This document shows positions 1 through 14,110 of a stretch of DNA of 64,000 bases, in pieces. The stretch is from positions 48,851,794 through 48,915,793 of the forward strand of contig JACDQD010000001.1 in the NCBI GenBank assembly GCA_019843655.1, given 5' to 3'. Both the position numbers and the translations under genes were made by a program. Position 1 is the stretch's first letter; every line of letters begins with the position of its first letter. The notes beneath the pieces were generated by a model, which ran no database searches, was not told where the DNA came from, and saw only the letters and a program-made list of their open reading frames with translations. Source of the DNA: Lethocerus indicus (taxonomy: Eukaryota > Arthropoda > Insecta > Hemiptera > Belostomatidae).

Positions 1-837
1 AAACCGATATTAAATAAATATTTGAATTTTGATTTTCGACCGGCGCCACCCCCGCTCTAATTCCACCGCTCTACCGGCCATAAATAGCAGTCGCTTAATA
101 TCTCAGAAACGAATTGTACCCGCACGGTCCTTCAATACCGCGAACTATACTTTTATAATTACTTCCCCCTTTATTTATTTTTGTTTTCCGAACGCGGAAA
201 ATGGCGATATCTAAAGCGTGAGCCGAGACGCTGCTCGGAGACAGCGAACGGCTGTATAAAAATGGGTTAACGAAGGAAGGGAGGCCGGGCTCTCGAGCGA
301 AGGCATGAAATGGCCGACCGGTTTCCCAACCTAAAACCAATTAGTGCCCGGATATAGACGTTCGGCCGAACCTCTTTATTACGATCCCTTTCGGCCGGAC
401 GGGAGCCCGATAATTCTATTTCCGATACCCGGCGATTAATTAGACCGCTCTCGGTCGATGGTCAATGGTAGGGCCTAGTAAACGAGAGCGGACACCGATA
501 AATTAGTTCGCAAGTAAAGTTTAAACGACCGAGAGGATGAACATCAAAAAAACCCGCATGTAATTTTTACCTGTAGAGTTTATTCTGGGGACGAGTGTAT
601 GGAGTGTAATACAGTGAATGAAGAAAAGTGAATCAAAAGAAAGAATATAAATATGAGTCAGACCGACGAATGAACAGTTGAGTAAGTTAGCGTTAGCTGA
701 ACTGTTTGTTTCTTAATTTTCGCTGAAGGAAAAGCTGAGAAACTTTTAATTTATTAATTTGCTTCCTTCTCTCTCCTTATCATGTTTGCCGAAATAATGC
801 TGCTGGATGTGACCTATAGACATTCTTTATTCCGTTG

Positions 838-838
<1 letters not shown>

Positions 839-911
<73 letters not shown>
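839..911. repeat. (TA)n microsatellite
   Basis: A pure TA tract of about 36 units. Confidence 0.99.
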
Positions 912-913
<2 letters not shown>

Positions 914-1129
914 TATAGGGAGGCCCAAGGGTAAGAATCAATGATGTAAACAATAATAAGAAGTCCCTTTGCAGACCTTTATATATACTGTCCGGGGAGC
1001 TAGAGCCCGGCAGTCTACTTAAGTTTTGTACTATCTAGTTCTTTTGAGTTTAAGTCACTCAACGTTGTTGTATCATATTACCTGTAAGTAAATTATATTG
1101 TTTTTAAAAACTTTTTTATTTTTCGAGAG

Positions 1130-1246
<117 letters not shown>

Positions 1247-3599
1247 CGTAAAATAGAGAAAAGAAGATTTCCGGGAGCGAACCAGTAAATAGGACGGGCC
1301 CTGCAGCACCAATTTTAATAGCGACAATAATAGACGCGATCGTTATCTCTCCACCCTTGAAATTACACCTTTCAATCAGGCTCGGCCTAATCGAGAGCAG
1401 TTTTTCAACCGCCCTACCGCTCACCCTACTTAGCACTTCATTTCATGCACTTAGTAACTCAAGTCTGGTCCACTCTATATCGCCAGATGAATTAAAACCC
1501 GCGCACTATAAAACCTTAACAATCATTAATAAAATTTATTTCTGAAACCCTTTACAATAAATATAAAACTTTCTTATTGAAAGTACGGTTCTCACTCAAA
1601 GCACATTCTTACAAAATATACAGGAAAAGGTAAGTAGGTTAACGTTTTCGATTACATTTTTATTGAACTTCGACAGAAAAGGTCTAATCGCATCTTTAAG
1701 TTTTAAAACCTTAATAATGTGGGGGATAATCTTTTAAGAAAGTAAAATATCACGATTATTGTAAAGCGTCTTATCCGGAATGAAAACCCAGGATGTATAT
1801 GCCGTTGTGACAATAATTTCTTACGCGGTAAATGCTTCTTCTTATCGAGCGAGCGAAAGTTTTATTATATTTGTATTTATTTAATTCGAATATATCTAGA
1901 ATCTAGGCTTTGAAACAAAATTGGAATCATTCTTGGACGACTTCGAAGGTGTTACATTCGAAGGGACGGCTCGTTGTTTTAAACATCCGGTCAGCCCTCC
2001 TTAGACGGAAGATTGAATTTTCGATCGTCGGATTACTTTTAGGATGTGGCACACGCCGCAATATTCATGAAATTCGACTTCAAATAACATTGTTTCAGGA
2101 TAAGACTCTGGCATTAAAGTAAGAGGCCTTTTAGTCAGCATTGTATAATTATTGCAACTGCAAGTTCAATAGAAAGGCGAGGGCATTAGTAGGAAAATAT
2201 ATCAGATGGATTACTTAAATTAAGAATAAAATGGGAGTGTTATTACTACTTACAACACTTTCTTACTGTCGGATTCCTGTAATTGCGTCGATTACTCAAT
2301 CCCTTACACTTAATAAACCGAGTTATAATATTAAACGCTATTTATGAAGTCGCGAACGCGTCCTCATTACTAATGTAATACAGTGTGCACTAACAGTAAA
2401 AACGTACAAATAACGTATGAAATAATGTATACACTATGTAGTTTACAGTCAATAAAAGAGACTTTTCCCAACCTAAGTATTTGAAACAACAATTCTTTCG
2501 CCTATTCTCTAACCGTATTCGGTGCGCGCACTTAAAATATATAGCGGTACGTTTCTTTTTTTGAATTTAAGGTATTCGAATGGAGATAGCTGGTTTGAGG
2601 TAGTAATACCTAGAAGCGGCGAATAGGCCGGTTACTGTCTCTTCTCCCAGGCCGGTTTTTTATTTATCGATTTTTAAATACACGAGATCGTTTTTTACGC
2701 CGTTCGACCGCTATTTTATACATTCTCCCAGCGGGCGGTCGTACATTTATTCGTGTATATATATACGCCTAACTTCGCTTCAATTATATTTACATTAATC
2801 GATTATCCTAACGCAAATTTATCTTTTAGATTTATACCGAATAAATAATATAAAAACGAATGAACAAAATGCGTAAAATATCGCGATTTTCCCTCCGAAC
2901 AAATGGACTGGCACTGAAGCCAAGAAAACTCTCAACGTGAAGGTAAAAGTTGCCTTTACGTTTATTTATGTATAAATCAATTAAAGTATCGCGGTTATAA
3001 TTTTTCACTCGTCCTTCGGTGCGATAACAGAAGTAATTGAAACGAAAACAAGGCAAAATTCCCCGACAAAAGAGCCGCGGCACCGATGTCAGTGTGGAAT
3101 CACATCGGACGTCCGGTATTTCAATCGGACAATCAATCCATTTAAGTATCGTCCCCGGTTGAGCTATCATAACCCGGCGGTGAGAATTTCGCGACTGGTT
3201 ATTCTAGATGTGCGGGCCGGCTAGAGGTTCTTTACGAGCGGAAAGAGGGGAATGAAATCCGACTGCGGGTGTGTGGAAGTGGTGGCGGAGAGCGGCCGGC
3301 ATCGAGGCCGGAATCGGCGGCCGCGGTAAAGCGTCCGATATGCCAGATCGACCGAATCGGGCGATGGATGCGTGCCGGCCAAATAATAAGGCCGGCCTTA
3401 CCGGGCAACTAATGCGTTTTGGGACTCACGCCTTTTACATTAGGAGACCGGTGATGGCTCTCGCCGGCAATCCCATTGCTAAAGTTCAAGGCCCGCAAAT
3501 AACAAATAGAGGCGTGAGCCTCTCTAACCGGGGAACTTTAACATTAACGCCGGGCCGCCTCCAGGCTAGATAGCCACCCCTCCGACCATTTATAAATCG

Positions 3600-3785
3600 T
3601 TAACACCGGCTTTACGGCAACGCGTCTAAATTACGCCTTTCTCATTTCGGCAGGAAAATTACAAAAATCGTTCTCATTTTTCATCCATCCCGTTAACGAG
3701 TGAAGTATATATCCGAGTTTATTTACTTTTTAAATATATACCTATTTCTGCGGTATGCGTCAAACTCACTAAACCTAGTTTGAAT
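3600..3785 (+). mobile_element. TTAA-flanked MITE, copy A
   Basis: The copy starts at a TTAA (3600-3603) followed by CACCGGCTTTACGGCAACGC, then AGGAAAATTACAAAAATCG and a terminal GCGGTATGCGTCAAACTCAC. It shares this layout with copies at 32.9, 46.6, 52.7 and 57.4 kb. A TTAA target and CAC(T/C).G...TTACGG end suggest a piggyBac-type non-autonomous element. Confidence 0.55.
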
Positions 3786-3949
3786 AACTACCTCCTTTGC
3801 GTAATTGATCATTCTGTGACGCTTTATACACTTATCCCTAACTGTTTTCTATTTTTATTTTATTTAAACGTATTTTTCGTCGTATAATTATAGTTCTAAT
3901 AGTTTACGAACTAATAAATTTATATACATTACTGCCTTAATTCCGGTAG

Positions 3950-3952
<3 letters not shown>

Positions 3953-4006
<54 letters not shown>
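3953..4006. repeat. (TA)n with palindromic flanks
   Basis: The TA tract is framed by TAGTATTA on the left and its complement TAATACTA on the right, making a larger inverted repeat. CCGGTAGTAT recurs on both sides (3944 and 4025). Confidence 0.95.
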
Positions 4007-4009
<3 letters not shown>

Positions 4010-5262
4010 CTAACGAAAGTAAAGCCGGTAGTATATATTAATTGAAGACTGTTTCAGATAGTAGCCTAACCGCGCGACATTCGGTAGAACTCGAAAAATT
4101 AATATAGAGGAGGGTTCGAAAGTTGGACCTCGTCGTTATATTCTTACTTTTGTTAAAATCTATGAAATTAGGCGCAGAATTTCGCATTCACTGCTTACTT
4201 ACTGTGGGAAGCGGTGGAAATAGTTTTATCTAGGAGATCAGAAGAAGTTGGAAATACAAATTAATCGAAAAAAAGAATTGTCAATTTTGCGACGGTGTCT
4301 TGGCCGTTTAGAGGGTAAGGCGTTCGTGTCCAGTTTTCGCGACTTTCGAATTTTCGTGATATAATGTTTTTTTAAGTGTGCCCTCACTTTTTATAACGCG
4401 TTATATTTCCACACCGGAGGGCCGTTGGAAGCAAACTGTCCCTCTTATTATTTCATTCGCCGGTTAAATTGTTTACGACTGCCTCGTAAAATTGTTTACG
4501 ACGTTTTTCGAGAAGGGGGCCGCCGCCATCCCAACCCAACGATTTCTAAACCGACGCTTCACTTCGTCCCATTCGCCTCCCTACTGGATATCTAACCGAC
4601 TAAAACTAGGCGAATCTCACTAAAATTCGTAGATGTGTTCGGCGGGACGCTTCCGAATATTATGCGACTTGCGTAATAGTCCTGCCTAGTAACTGTGGTG
4701 AATAAGAGCCGTTATATATAAGGAAAATTAACTACAAGTAAAATAACCGGGAAAAAGGTGCCGCTGACAGTTTTATTTTAATTAATAACCTATTTCATGA
4801 CTATTTCATGAAACCAATTTTCAATTTTTCGCTTTGTGGAAGCAATCGTGATTAAGACTTTGATTGAGGATGATTCAGGATTCAGTATGAGGCAAATATC
4901 GGAAGGTACCGAGCAATAATAAATAGGAATAGGACCTGTAGAACCTGTAGAATGAAGTGGGTTCATCCTGGTCGGCGCGCTGAGCACTTATTTCCGATTC
5001 CGAGTTCGGTTTGATTTCGGGGTTTTACTGACTTTTGGGACTCCCGGTATATCGGAAATATAAAATATTAGTTTGGTAACGCGATAGGAATGAGGGTGCC
5101 GTCGGTGCGGAAGAGTACTCCTTAGATAATTGAGTGGTGGCAAATTTACGGCCGTGACCTTTAACCATCCCCACTGGGACACGACGCTTCCTCCCGTCCT
5201 CGCCACTATATCTTCATTTATCCACGGGCTTATTAGAACTCACTCTGTCCCGCGCAATCGCC

Positions 5263-5268
<6 letters not shown>

Positions 5269-5317
<49 letters not shown>
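5269..5317. repeat. (TA)n microsatellite
   Basis: A pure TA tract of about 24 units. Confidence 0.99.
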
Positions 5318-5321
<4 letters not shown>

Positions 5322-7290
5322 AGGCTCCCATAGCTGTTGCTATCTGAGCCGTTTACGCGTCCGACGAATGTATTTACCAAATTACGATATATTAGGTTAG
5401 GGAACGATTAATCCGTTATTTGGTAGCTAGTTGGAATTACAGGCATATATCTTGTTCTGTATTTACATGTTATCGGGTCAAATTTATACTCATTGAAGAG
5501 GGGGATTTCCCTACCCAACGAACACATTGTGCGAATGATAGATTTAGTCGTGAGTCGGAGCGTAAAAGACGGAGGTGAATAAAGAAAAAATTCGGTAGTT
5601 TTACAATTTTACTTCGATGAAGGTGAAAATGCGAGTCGGGCGACCGGTATTATTGTAAATTTGTGTTTACGGAGCCGATACTGTTCGTCGATTCCGTTCC
5701 GGTAATTTTGATGACTGTCGTCGAAAATCCGACGCGAGAGCTGCCGTAGCATCGCCCAGTTTTAAATCATAAAGTAATTCCATGGCTAGTGTAAAACATC
5801 GCCGGTAATTCTTTCTAGCGACCGAATAATTGATTACATTTTCCCCAACCTAATATTACGGGCCGTTTTCTGTTTCATTACAGCTTTCCGCGGAGACGTG
5901 GCTAGCGCATCCGGAGATTCCGCTCGAAAGTCCTTCGGTAGGTCTCGAATCGCACCCGTTCACCCCGACCTCGACAGTCGGCGAATTTATAAAATCGCAA
6001 AGTTTCGTTGCCGCTCCTCGGCCCGATTCCCTCGTCGAATCCCTCTCCTCCGCCATCCCCGGGCCGGCTCGCGAACCCCAATCGCGAGTACCTATAAACC
6101 GATAAACCTCGACAGTCCATTAGTGATAATAGCAATGCCGACTCTTCCAAATAGTGACCGGTTGACCTGGAGTTTCCACGACCGAAACTAAATCTGAAGC
6201 CTGTCGGGCTTAATAAGACGAGCGGAGTTACTTAATCTGGTTACGATGACGCGGATAGCCGGCCTGCCGGCTATTAACCAGCCGCGCAGTTACCATTAAG
6301 GACAGCACATTTCTTGAAATTCATAGGCATCTTATCCCATATTTAAATTGCGCTAATTCGGAGCGGGAACGCGCGGAAGAACGCCCGTTATTTTTTATTT
6401 CTTTATTATAACGGGCGAGGTTTATTTTTTATTATTCGATAAAAAGCCAAACGCGCCGAGCAATGCAACGGTTCGCGGCCGCCGTCAATAAGGGCGAATT
6501 ATTTTCGTAATTTCCAGTCGTGCGGTTGGCAGGTTTACCGACGTTTCCCCGTTTCCTACAAGTTTCAAGCGCGATCGCGATAATTTTCGGCCTGAAACAG
6601 TGACCGTTTTGTACGGGCGATCGCGTAAACTCAGATTCGACACGGTTAGTTTACAGCTCCTTCGCTTTCGATTACAGCGCCGATTCCCGCTCGTTATCGC
6701 GCAATTTAATTATATGGGACAACTGTCGATCGAAGCGATTGAACAACTGGCCCGCACGATTACATCGGCGATTGCAGTGTAATAAAAAGCCGAGCAATTA
6801 TATACACACGACTATAAAGCCTTGTGGGGTGCCTTCGGATTCATTTCCCGGTAGGACTTTCATTAATTCCGAGTACGAATCCGTTGTGGCTTAGCTCATC
6901 GCGTTTGTCTGTTCGTTATTTTCTAAACGGTATGCAAATCCGCGGCATTTGTAAAACGACCCTGGCATTGGACGGGCCGCCGCGAAAGTGGTTTTAATCG
7001 ACGTCCGTTCGTTATTGATGTCCGTTCGGGATCGGTACGTGGGTCTCTTCCACGATCTGGCGACCTGCCCGACTAACGTTCGAAAATTACCCATTCTTCC
7101 CGAATCCAAAAGAGCCCTTCCGCCTCGTCTCGTATCCATCGCCGAACAATAAAGAATTTCACCGTTTCGACCGAACCCAATGGTTTAGCACTATCCTTTC
7201 GAAGCATTATTATAAATTGAAAGTGGTAAGAATAATATTCCCAACTCTGCTAGCTTATGCATTATATCGCTACAGACTTCGTTAAGTGTG

Positions 7291-7292
<2 letters not shown>

Positions 7293-7341
<49 letters not shown>
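7293..7341. repeat. (AT)n microsatellite
   Basis: A pure AT tract of about 24 units. Confidence 0.99.
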
Positions 7342-7342
<1 letters not shown>

Positions 7343-7833
7343 CTTAAATTAGCCCGAAAGACAATAGAGCTTTTATTAACAGAAAGTCTTTACTTACAAG
7401 AAATGATACACTAAAATAAGATAATTTCAACAGGCTCCAAAAATTCGTGTTTATATAAGGTCCGTAAAGGGACTTGTCGAATCTTGTCTATGTTTTTGTT
7501 TATAATATCGATCCCCTTTTTCTGGACCTGGTCATAACATATATATACAGTCTAGCTTATACGTCTCCACCTGGAGTAGGCGTTGTAACCAGAAAGACGT
7601 ATTATCTCCGAATTTTGTACATTTTTCCCGACCTTCGAACAAAACATTAATTTGTTCGGAAATCACAAATTCGTAATTTGTTTGACTCGAATGTGTCTCG
7701 ATTTTGAAAATTAATTGGTCCCAATTTTGCCTGGAGGAACCCGGTGATATTAACGGTGGTATAGAAACGAAGGTGAGGAGGAGCGGAGCAGTCAGTGTCG
7801 TAAGCTTTCTATTAATACTGAGGTGGATACTTT

Positions 7834-8042
<209 letters not shown>

Positions 8043-8700
8043 GCGTCGGGGAATATATAAATGCGAGGGGCATCTTCTCAAGGATAGCGACGGTTGCCCA
8101 ATCGGTGAAGTAACAGCCACATTCACCCGCGGGGCGGATTTGCCTTCGCCGACTTATCGCTTCTTCCGACTTAGAATATCGCTCTCGTTATTTTTTAACT
8201 AAAAACAAAAAACAAACTTCAACTATCATCACGAATTATATCATTTCGATTTAGAGCCATCTTCGATAATGGTACAACTTTATCAACTTGCGTACACCGC
8301 ACCTTAAGGATCAGTTGTAATTTCGGAGATTTTTGATCGTCTAGGTTGTAATAAAGAAGACAGGTTCTGAGTAGACAGAATTAAAAAAATAAATGCCCGT
8401 CGCGGATGGCATAAAAATTTTGATCCGAGGATAATCGCTCCCACATTTATCACCTAACTAACCGTCCAAACTAGTCCACACCGACTGCGTTCCACCCGAA
8501 CAGAAATCTTATTTTACCGAATAATTATTCAAATTAAAGTAGCCAAGGCTGGTTTTTAGAAATTGAGGAATTTTCGGGCCTTTCTTATTTCACTACTTTC
8601 CTTAATTCATATCTACTCACTCCTAAACCCTCTGATATTTTAACATAGAAGGCGAGGGAAAGAAATGAAAAGACTAATTTAGAAGTAAACGCGTGCGCGC

Positions 8701-8703
<3 letters not shown>

Positions 8704-8766
<63 letters not shown>
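8704..8766. repeat. (TA)n microsatellite
   Basis: A pure TA tract that abuts the 'accggtctagc' repeat copy 1 and may be part of that element's structure. Confidence 0.99.
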
Positions 8767-8769
<3 letters not shown>

Positions 8770-8895
8770 TGACAGTGCAAACAGGATGTCGCACAAGCCT
8801 CCCGCAGCCGAAACCGGTCTAGCAAAAAAAGGCCAAACCGGCGAGAGAAGACGGAAGAACGCGAAATCTGTGATATTATTCAATTATATACTCTA
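8767..8895 (+). repeat. 'accggtctagc' dispersed repeat, copy 1
   Basis: It follows a TA array directly: GAGTGACAGTGCAAACAGG, GCCGAAACCGGTCTAGCAAA, GCGAGAGAAGACGGAAGAAC, GCGAAATCTGTGATATTATT. The same words in the same order are found at 49196-49365 and in part at 16060-16150. Confidence 0.55.
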
Positions 8896-11719
8896 ATGTA
8901 AGGAATAAATGGTCGTAGACGTTTTTATTTTTTTCGAACGGCGAGCTTCCCGCCGTTGGCATTATATCTTCCGGAGTGGCTTCCGATAATTGGAGTCATA
9001 GTTATAGGAGTACTCCGGCCGGAACCAATTAACCCGAGGCGCCTTCCCGTAGAAACCGGTCTAGTTATAGACCTCGCCGCGGTCGGATTTAGGTACCCGC
9101 CAACCGGTTCCCGTTAAAGTCGTCGGGTTCTTACCCAACAGAGTGGAAGCGGGCGACGGCCGGCACTGGCGTCAATCTTTTATCGGACCGGTCTACATTT
9201 CTGGGCGGACGGATAATGCTATAATTTATATAAACGAAACCTCCAAAAGACGCCGCGCGTCCAGCCAGTCCTAACTTAAAAACCGACGTTCTTTTAGAAC
9301 GGTCCCCGGCGTCGAGCTCTTTTTTTTATTTTTATTTGAAGTCGCGACTACAATTTTTAATATTACATTCAGTGACATAGCGATGAGAGGAAACTAGCGT
9401 ACTTTTGACGGAGGATCCGCTCGGCGATAGTACTCTCGCCGTCGCAGCTTTCGAATCGAGGGAAAGGACTTTCGTTTCGAACGCGGGAAGCCGCAAATTC
9501 GCGAATCGACTTGACATTCAAATCGGAGCGGATCAGAAACGTGCGATAAGGATTCACGGATTCTGTGGTTAAGGATTTTACGAAGATATAGATTGTAACG
9601 ATTGAATTTCGCGTAGGAGTCGGACGGTTCGGTGGACTTCCTAGCGCTCGATTTGGTTGTCTTTTAAAATACGGTTGTAAATTAATAATAACGACAGCTG
9701 TGATAGTGTCACGAGGAGTCTCAGTAGCGATTTGTAACGTCGCCGTACGCGGGTTCCGTGTCAATATTCTGTACGAGTCCAGTGCCGAGTACACGAGTAT
9801 TTTCAATATGAATAGGGTCGAGAAAACATGAGGACGGGGTAGATTTTACTCCCTCTCGTCTCGAAAAGGATGCCGTAATTAAACGGCGAATTAAAAAAAA
9901 TAAAATAGCGTAGAAAATCGGCGTAGAAGGAGTGCGAACCCCCCGAATTTCTAAAATTGCGTCGTTATCAATTATTTATCGTTGTTACGAAATAAAACGC
10001 AGTATAACTCATAACTGGCGGTACGATTGCGCATACTGGTCCGTGCCGCGGCTTGGCACAATACGTAAAGACCCGAGAAAATACCTCGCAGCCGTTTTCC
10101 AACGTTTAAAAATAGAACGCCGAGTTCTTTTCAAAGAATAAAATAAGTATAGGAGCGGAGTGGTTATCGGTTTTGGCGGAATATCGACTATTCTTTAGTT
10201 TATTACGGCCGTCTCATTACGACGTTCCATCGAATATTATTTTCGCCCGTAAACAAGTCTATTTCTTTAGTCCGGTTACTATGTACACAAATTGTCGCCT
10301 ACCGGGAATTAAGAAACGGGGCCAAAGAAACGACCGGAATTTTTTTTTATTTCTTTTTCTACTTTCTTTATTGCACAATCAATATATGTTAAAGGCATAT
10401 ACTCGCAGTGGATTCGAGTGCAAACTCGTTTTGGACGATTCAGAAATCAACCACCGGCGACACTTTCCCGATTCGTTATTCGAGAGATAACGGAGGAAAG
10501 GGATTCGGACGAGAGGATCGGGACCGGCGGAAAGACGAGAATAAAATTCGAGAAAAGGAGATTTTATGAGTGGGTCCGGTGACTGGAGGACAGTCCGATT
10601 TAGAACGTACCGGCGACCACCGGGAACGGATCTCGGAAGGACTTTCTGATGCGAGCAGCGTCGGATCTCTCGGTGGATCCCGATTGAATATGAAGACAAA
10701 TGGATCAGTCTAACTTTATTAAACCTCGGCCCATTTCTCGTTCGAAAAACGAAAACGGGAACGGTACGGACGGGATCTTTTCCTCGTTTCACAGGCGTTG
10801 AATTTTTAGCGTACCGAACAATACATTAAACTGAGATAGTGGATTATAAAATTGGGTAGGAAAAGGCGGTGGAGGATATCGGTGGGTACCGGGCCGTCGG
10901 CGTAATCGCCGGAGAGCCCTTTCTTTTATTCCGGAGAAAATGGGCAGTTGCTGGGCTAGGTTTCACGATTTATGGACTCTACACGCTCCGGGACGAGCTC
11001 CGCCTCTCCGTAATTACAGAGACCTACCTCTAACGTCGTTGCAGAACAAGTTTTTCGGGGGAACGAGCCCCGCGGACTGAACTTCATCTTCGCGAGAGAA
11101 AATAAAAATTATGACGAAATCGGAGATACCGAAACAGTATTCTTCGAAATATGGCCGCCATCGCGCCCGTTCGGTGTGCGCGATCCGCGTCCGCCGGCGG
11201 CGATTCCGGAAACGCGGCGAAAGACAAGGCGGGAAAAATTAAAAGGGATGTAATAGTATTTTAAGGGATTTCCTAGTATTAGTTCGGTGCGCTGTAAGCC
11301 TTTAAGTAGCTTCTTTAAGTAATCGATAGGGCAAAACGCGAATCCTATAGAGGAGGTAGTTCGGCCGAGATCGGCTTCAAGAAACATAACTTTACTCCCC
11401 ATCTCGACAGTTTAATCCGGAAGGGCTCAAACCCTCACCTTCCTCACTGTTATATTACCCGCCATCTCCAGTAATAGCTAATTCTCCGTGAATTCGCTTT
11501 GCCTTTATCTCAAATTATGCCTGAAGTTATATAGGTATATACAGTACGCCTTTTTCTATTGGGGTATCTCGACAAATACGTTCGTTAATTGAAAACGAAG
11601 TGATCTCCGGCACGAAAAGTTCGCTAAACGATCCTATTTTGTTGGTGTAACTGGACGAATCCATCGAAGGAATAAAGTGCAAGGTGCAAAAATATTTATG
11701 GATGGAAGAAGTTAAAAAA

Positions 11720-11720
11720 T

Positions 11721-11761
<41 letters not shown>
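11720..11761. repeat. (TA)n microsatellite
   Basis: A TA tract with one AA interruption near 11728. Confidence 0.97.
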
Positions 11762-11762
<1 letters not shown>

Positions 11763-13249
11763 TTCAACAGCGCCTATAATTTTATGGAAATCATGTGAAA
11801 AGCCTTGGAATTGTGGAAGAAGCCGGACCCTATAGTATTATATTATAACTCGGGTCCGCATAATTAACAATTTACCGCGTAAAAACAAGGTAAAGCGCCT
11901 TACCTAATACGATATTCAAAGAAAGCCCGTTTCGTATAATTACTGTTATCTCTTTCGATGTAATAACGCTCTTTTCGGTTCTATCGACGCAGAATGTTTT
12001 ACCTTTAAAACGATAAAGCTGAGCGAGTCCCGCAAGTAACCGCCGCTAGAGAAAAAGACGAGCTTCGTTATTTCTTTAAAAAAAGGCGCGTCACTATTGT
12101 TGGCGCATGATTTCTACCTATCCTTCTCGGCAAAAAGGGAGCTATTTATTTCGGGACGATAAATTATTATTCGTTTTTCCCCTGGAAAAGAGAGGATCTG
12201 GTGTAAACCGGTATAAAACCGGAACGCCTCGCCCAAAAAAGGGCAACCGGGCGGTCCCTAGGGAAGAGCTCGCATTGAGAACGGGGTCGTAAATTGAACG
12301 GCACCCGCCGTGGATTTATTAACACGGTCGAGGATAGCGGCGGCTGCGCAAAAAACTGTTAAAATTCGAGCCGCCAGAACTGGTCTGGACCGGCTCGGAA
12401 TATCGGAACGCCGGAAGCCGGCGAAACGGCCGAAACTATCCGGCAACGAGTAGCCGATCCGGCCTTATTATCTTCGAGCCTACTTTTCCGCTATTCCTCC
12501 CTGGACGAGCCGCCCTATTTTTAACGTTACAAACGATTATGGCACGAAGAACGATTGTAACAGCGCGACGACAAATATTTCTGAAGTATCGGCCGGCGGC
12601 CCGCTTCCCCGCGTAATCGCTTAATTTTTCCTTCTCAAGTCGGATATAAAAGAGCGGACAGTTCATACCGGGATATAATGTGCCGATAAGAGAGGCGGAG
12701 GATTGATGAGCGTAAATCGGGACTCGATCGATACGCTGAGATAGAAACTATTGCATTTTCTCGGAAGTTTCGGTCTCGTCAGAAAAATTCTATTAACGGA
12801 ACAGTTTATAAATTCCGAGATTTCGTCGAAAAAGGGAATTAGAGAATTCACCGGGCAAATAGCGTCCAAATCATACGCGATCGCGATCGTTCCCGATATT
12901 AAAGTTCGGGTGCAATGGGGACGGAAAATAGAAAAGGTAGAAACGGCGTAGGAGCAGAGCGAGTGGGAGCTCGCCGAGCCTACAGAACTATAACTGGCTT
13001 TTACGAGCGATCGACAGCGTGAACACATGTTACTCATTAGCGTTCCTGTTCGAGCCGGGCCATTAATAAAGTACCCTTCTTAATTGTCTCTTCCACCTTT
13101 TGTTTTTATCTCCTCATAAATGCGAGCTCTCTTCGTTCTACCTTTTATCCATCCTAAAAGACGAGTTGCGGAAAGAGAAATAAAATAGCCTTTAAATGAG
13201 GTAAGATTACCGTTCTTGAATTATACATAACTCCCCTATAACTTGTGCC

Positions 13250-13350
13250 ATATAACGAGAGATGAAAAATCGAAATATTTGAAATTTCGAAAATCATCGC
13301 GGATTAGCCCCGTACCACGTTACCAGTGGTCCTAAAGTTTGTTACAAGTA
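13250..13350 (+). repeat. Copy of a ~105-bp dispersed repeat
   Basis: It contains AAAAATCGAAATATTTGAAA, GCGGATTAGCCCC and AGTGGTCCTAAAG in the same order as the tandem copies at 63555-63815. It lies directly beside the 32-bp arrays. Confidence 0.55.
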
Positions 13351-13379
13351 ATTTTGAAACGCAAACAACTTCTGAAAAT

Positions 13380-13888
13380 ATTGTTTTTCCAAGCAAAAAA
13401 CGTGGCGGGTAAAATGTGGTTTTTCCGCGGCAAAAACAGTTAAAAATTTGGTTTTAAACTCAAAATCATGGTTAAAAACAGGTTTTTCAACTCAAGGACG
13501 GGCCTCGAATAAGATCTTATCACCAAAATATGGGGTACAAATTGATTTTCTACGCACTAATCGGGTTAAAAACACGTTTTTCAACCGCAAAACCAGGTTA
13601 AAAAGTGTTATCTACACGCAAAATCTAGGTTGAAACATGGTTTTTCAAAGCCAATAGAAGGTTAATAAGTAGTTTTTAACGAAAAAACGTGGTTTTAACG
13701 CAAAAATACCCATCAAAAGTGATTTTTCAACGCAGAAAAAACAAAAAACAACGAACTCAAAAAACGGTTTTAGAAGTGGTTTTTCATCGGAAAAACTACA
13801 CAAAATAATTAAAAAGTAGTTTCTAAATGAAAAAATGGCCCTGAAAGGGGATTTTTAAAGGCAAAAACAGGGTTAAAAAGTGGGTTAA
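13380..13888. repeat. Degenerate ~32-bp tandem array with palindromic units
   Basis: About 15 diverged units follow a core like GGTTAAAAAGTGGTTTTTCAA followed by CGCAAAAAC, repeating every 30-33 bp. Within each unit the GTT(G)AAAAA and TTTTTCAAC parts are near inverted repeats and could form a hairpin. Several units are interrupted or degenerate. Confidence 0.75.
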
Positions 13889-14110
13889 AAACGCATTTTT
13901 GGGCCGATTTTTAGTCTAAAAAGCGAATATTTAGGTCTAAAAACCGCATTTTCGGGCCGATTTCGTTCCAAAAAACCGCATTTTTGGGCCGATTTTGTGC
14001 CTAAAAACAACATTCTCGGGCCTAACAACCGTATTTTTGGGGCGATTTTGCGCCTAAAAACTGCACTTTTAGACCGATTTTAGTGCGTAAAAGAGCATTT
14101 TCGGGCCAAT
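13889..14110. repeat. Second ~32-bp tandem array, adjacent and different
   Basis: There are about eight units of the type CGCATTTTTGGGCCGATTTT followed by a ...CTAAAAAC join. Two are shortened, near 13925 and 14010. The unit length matches the neighbouring array but the sequence differs; the transition runs through a unit reading GGGTTAAAAAGTGGGTTAAA. Confidence 0.75.

Noticed and set aside
9369..9806. A 145-codon minus-strand open frame
   Set aside because: No recognised motif; the composition mirrors the local DNA rather than coding sequence.
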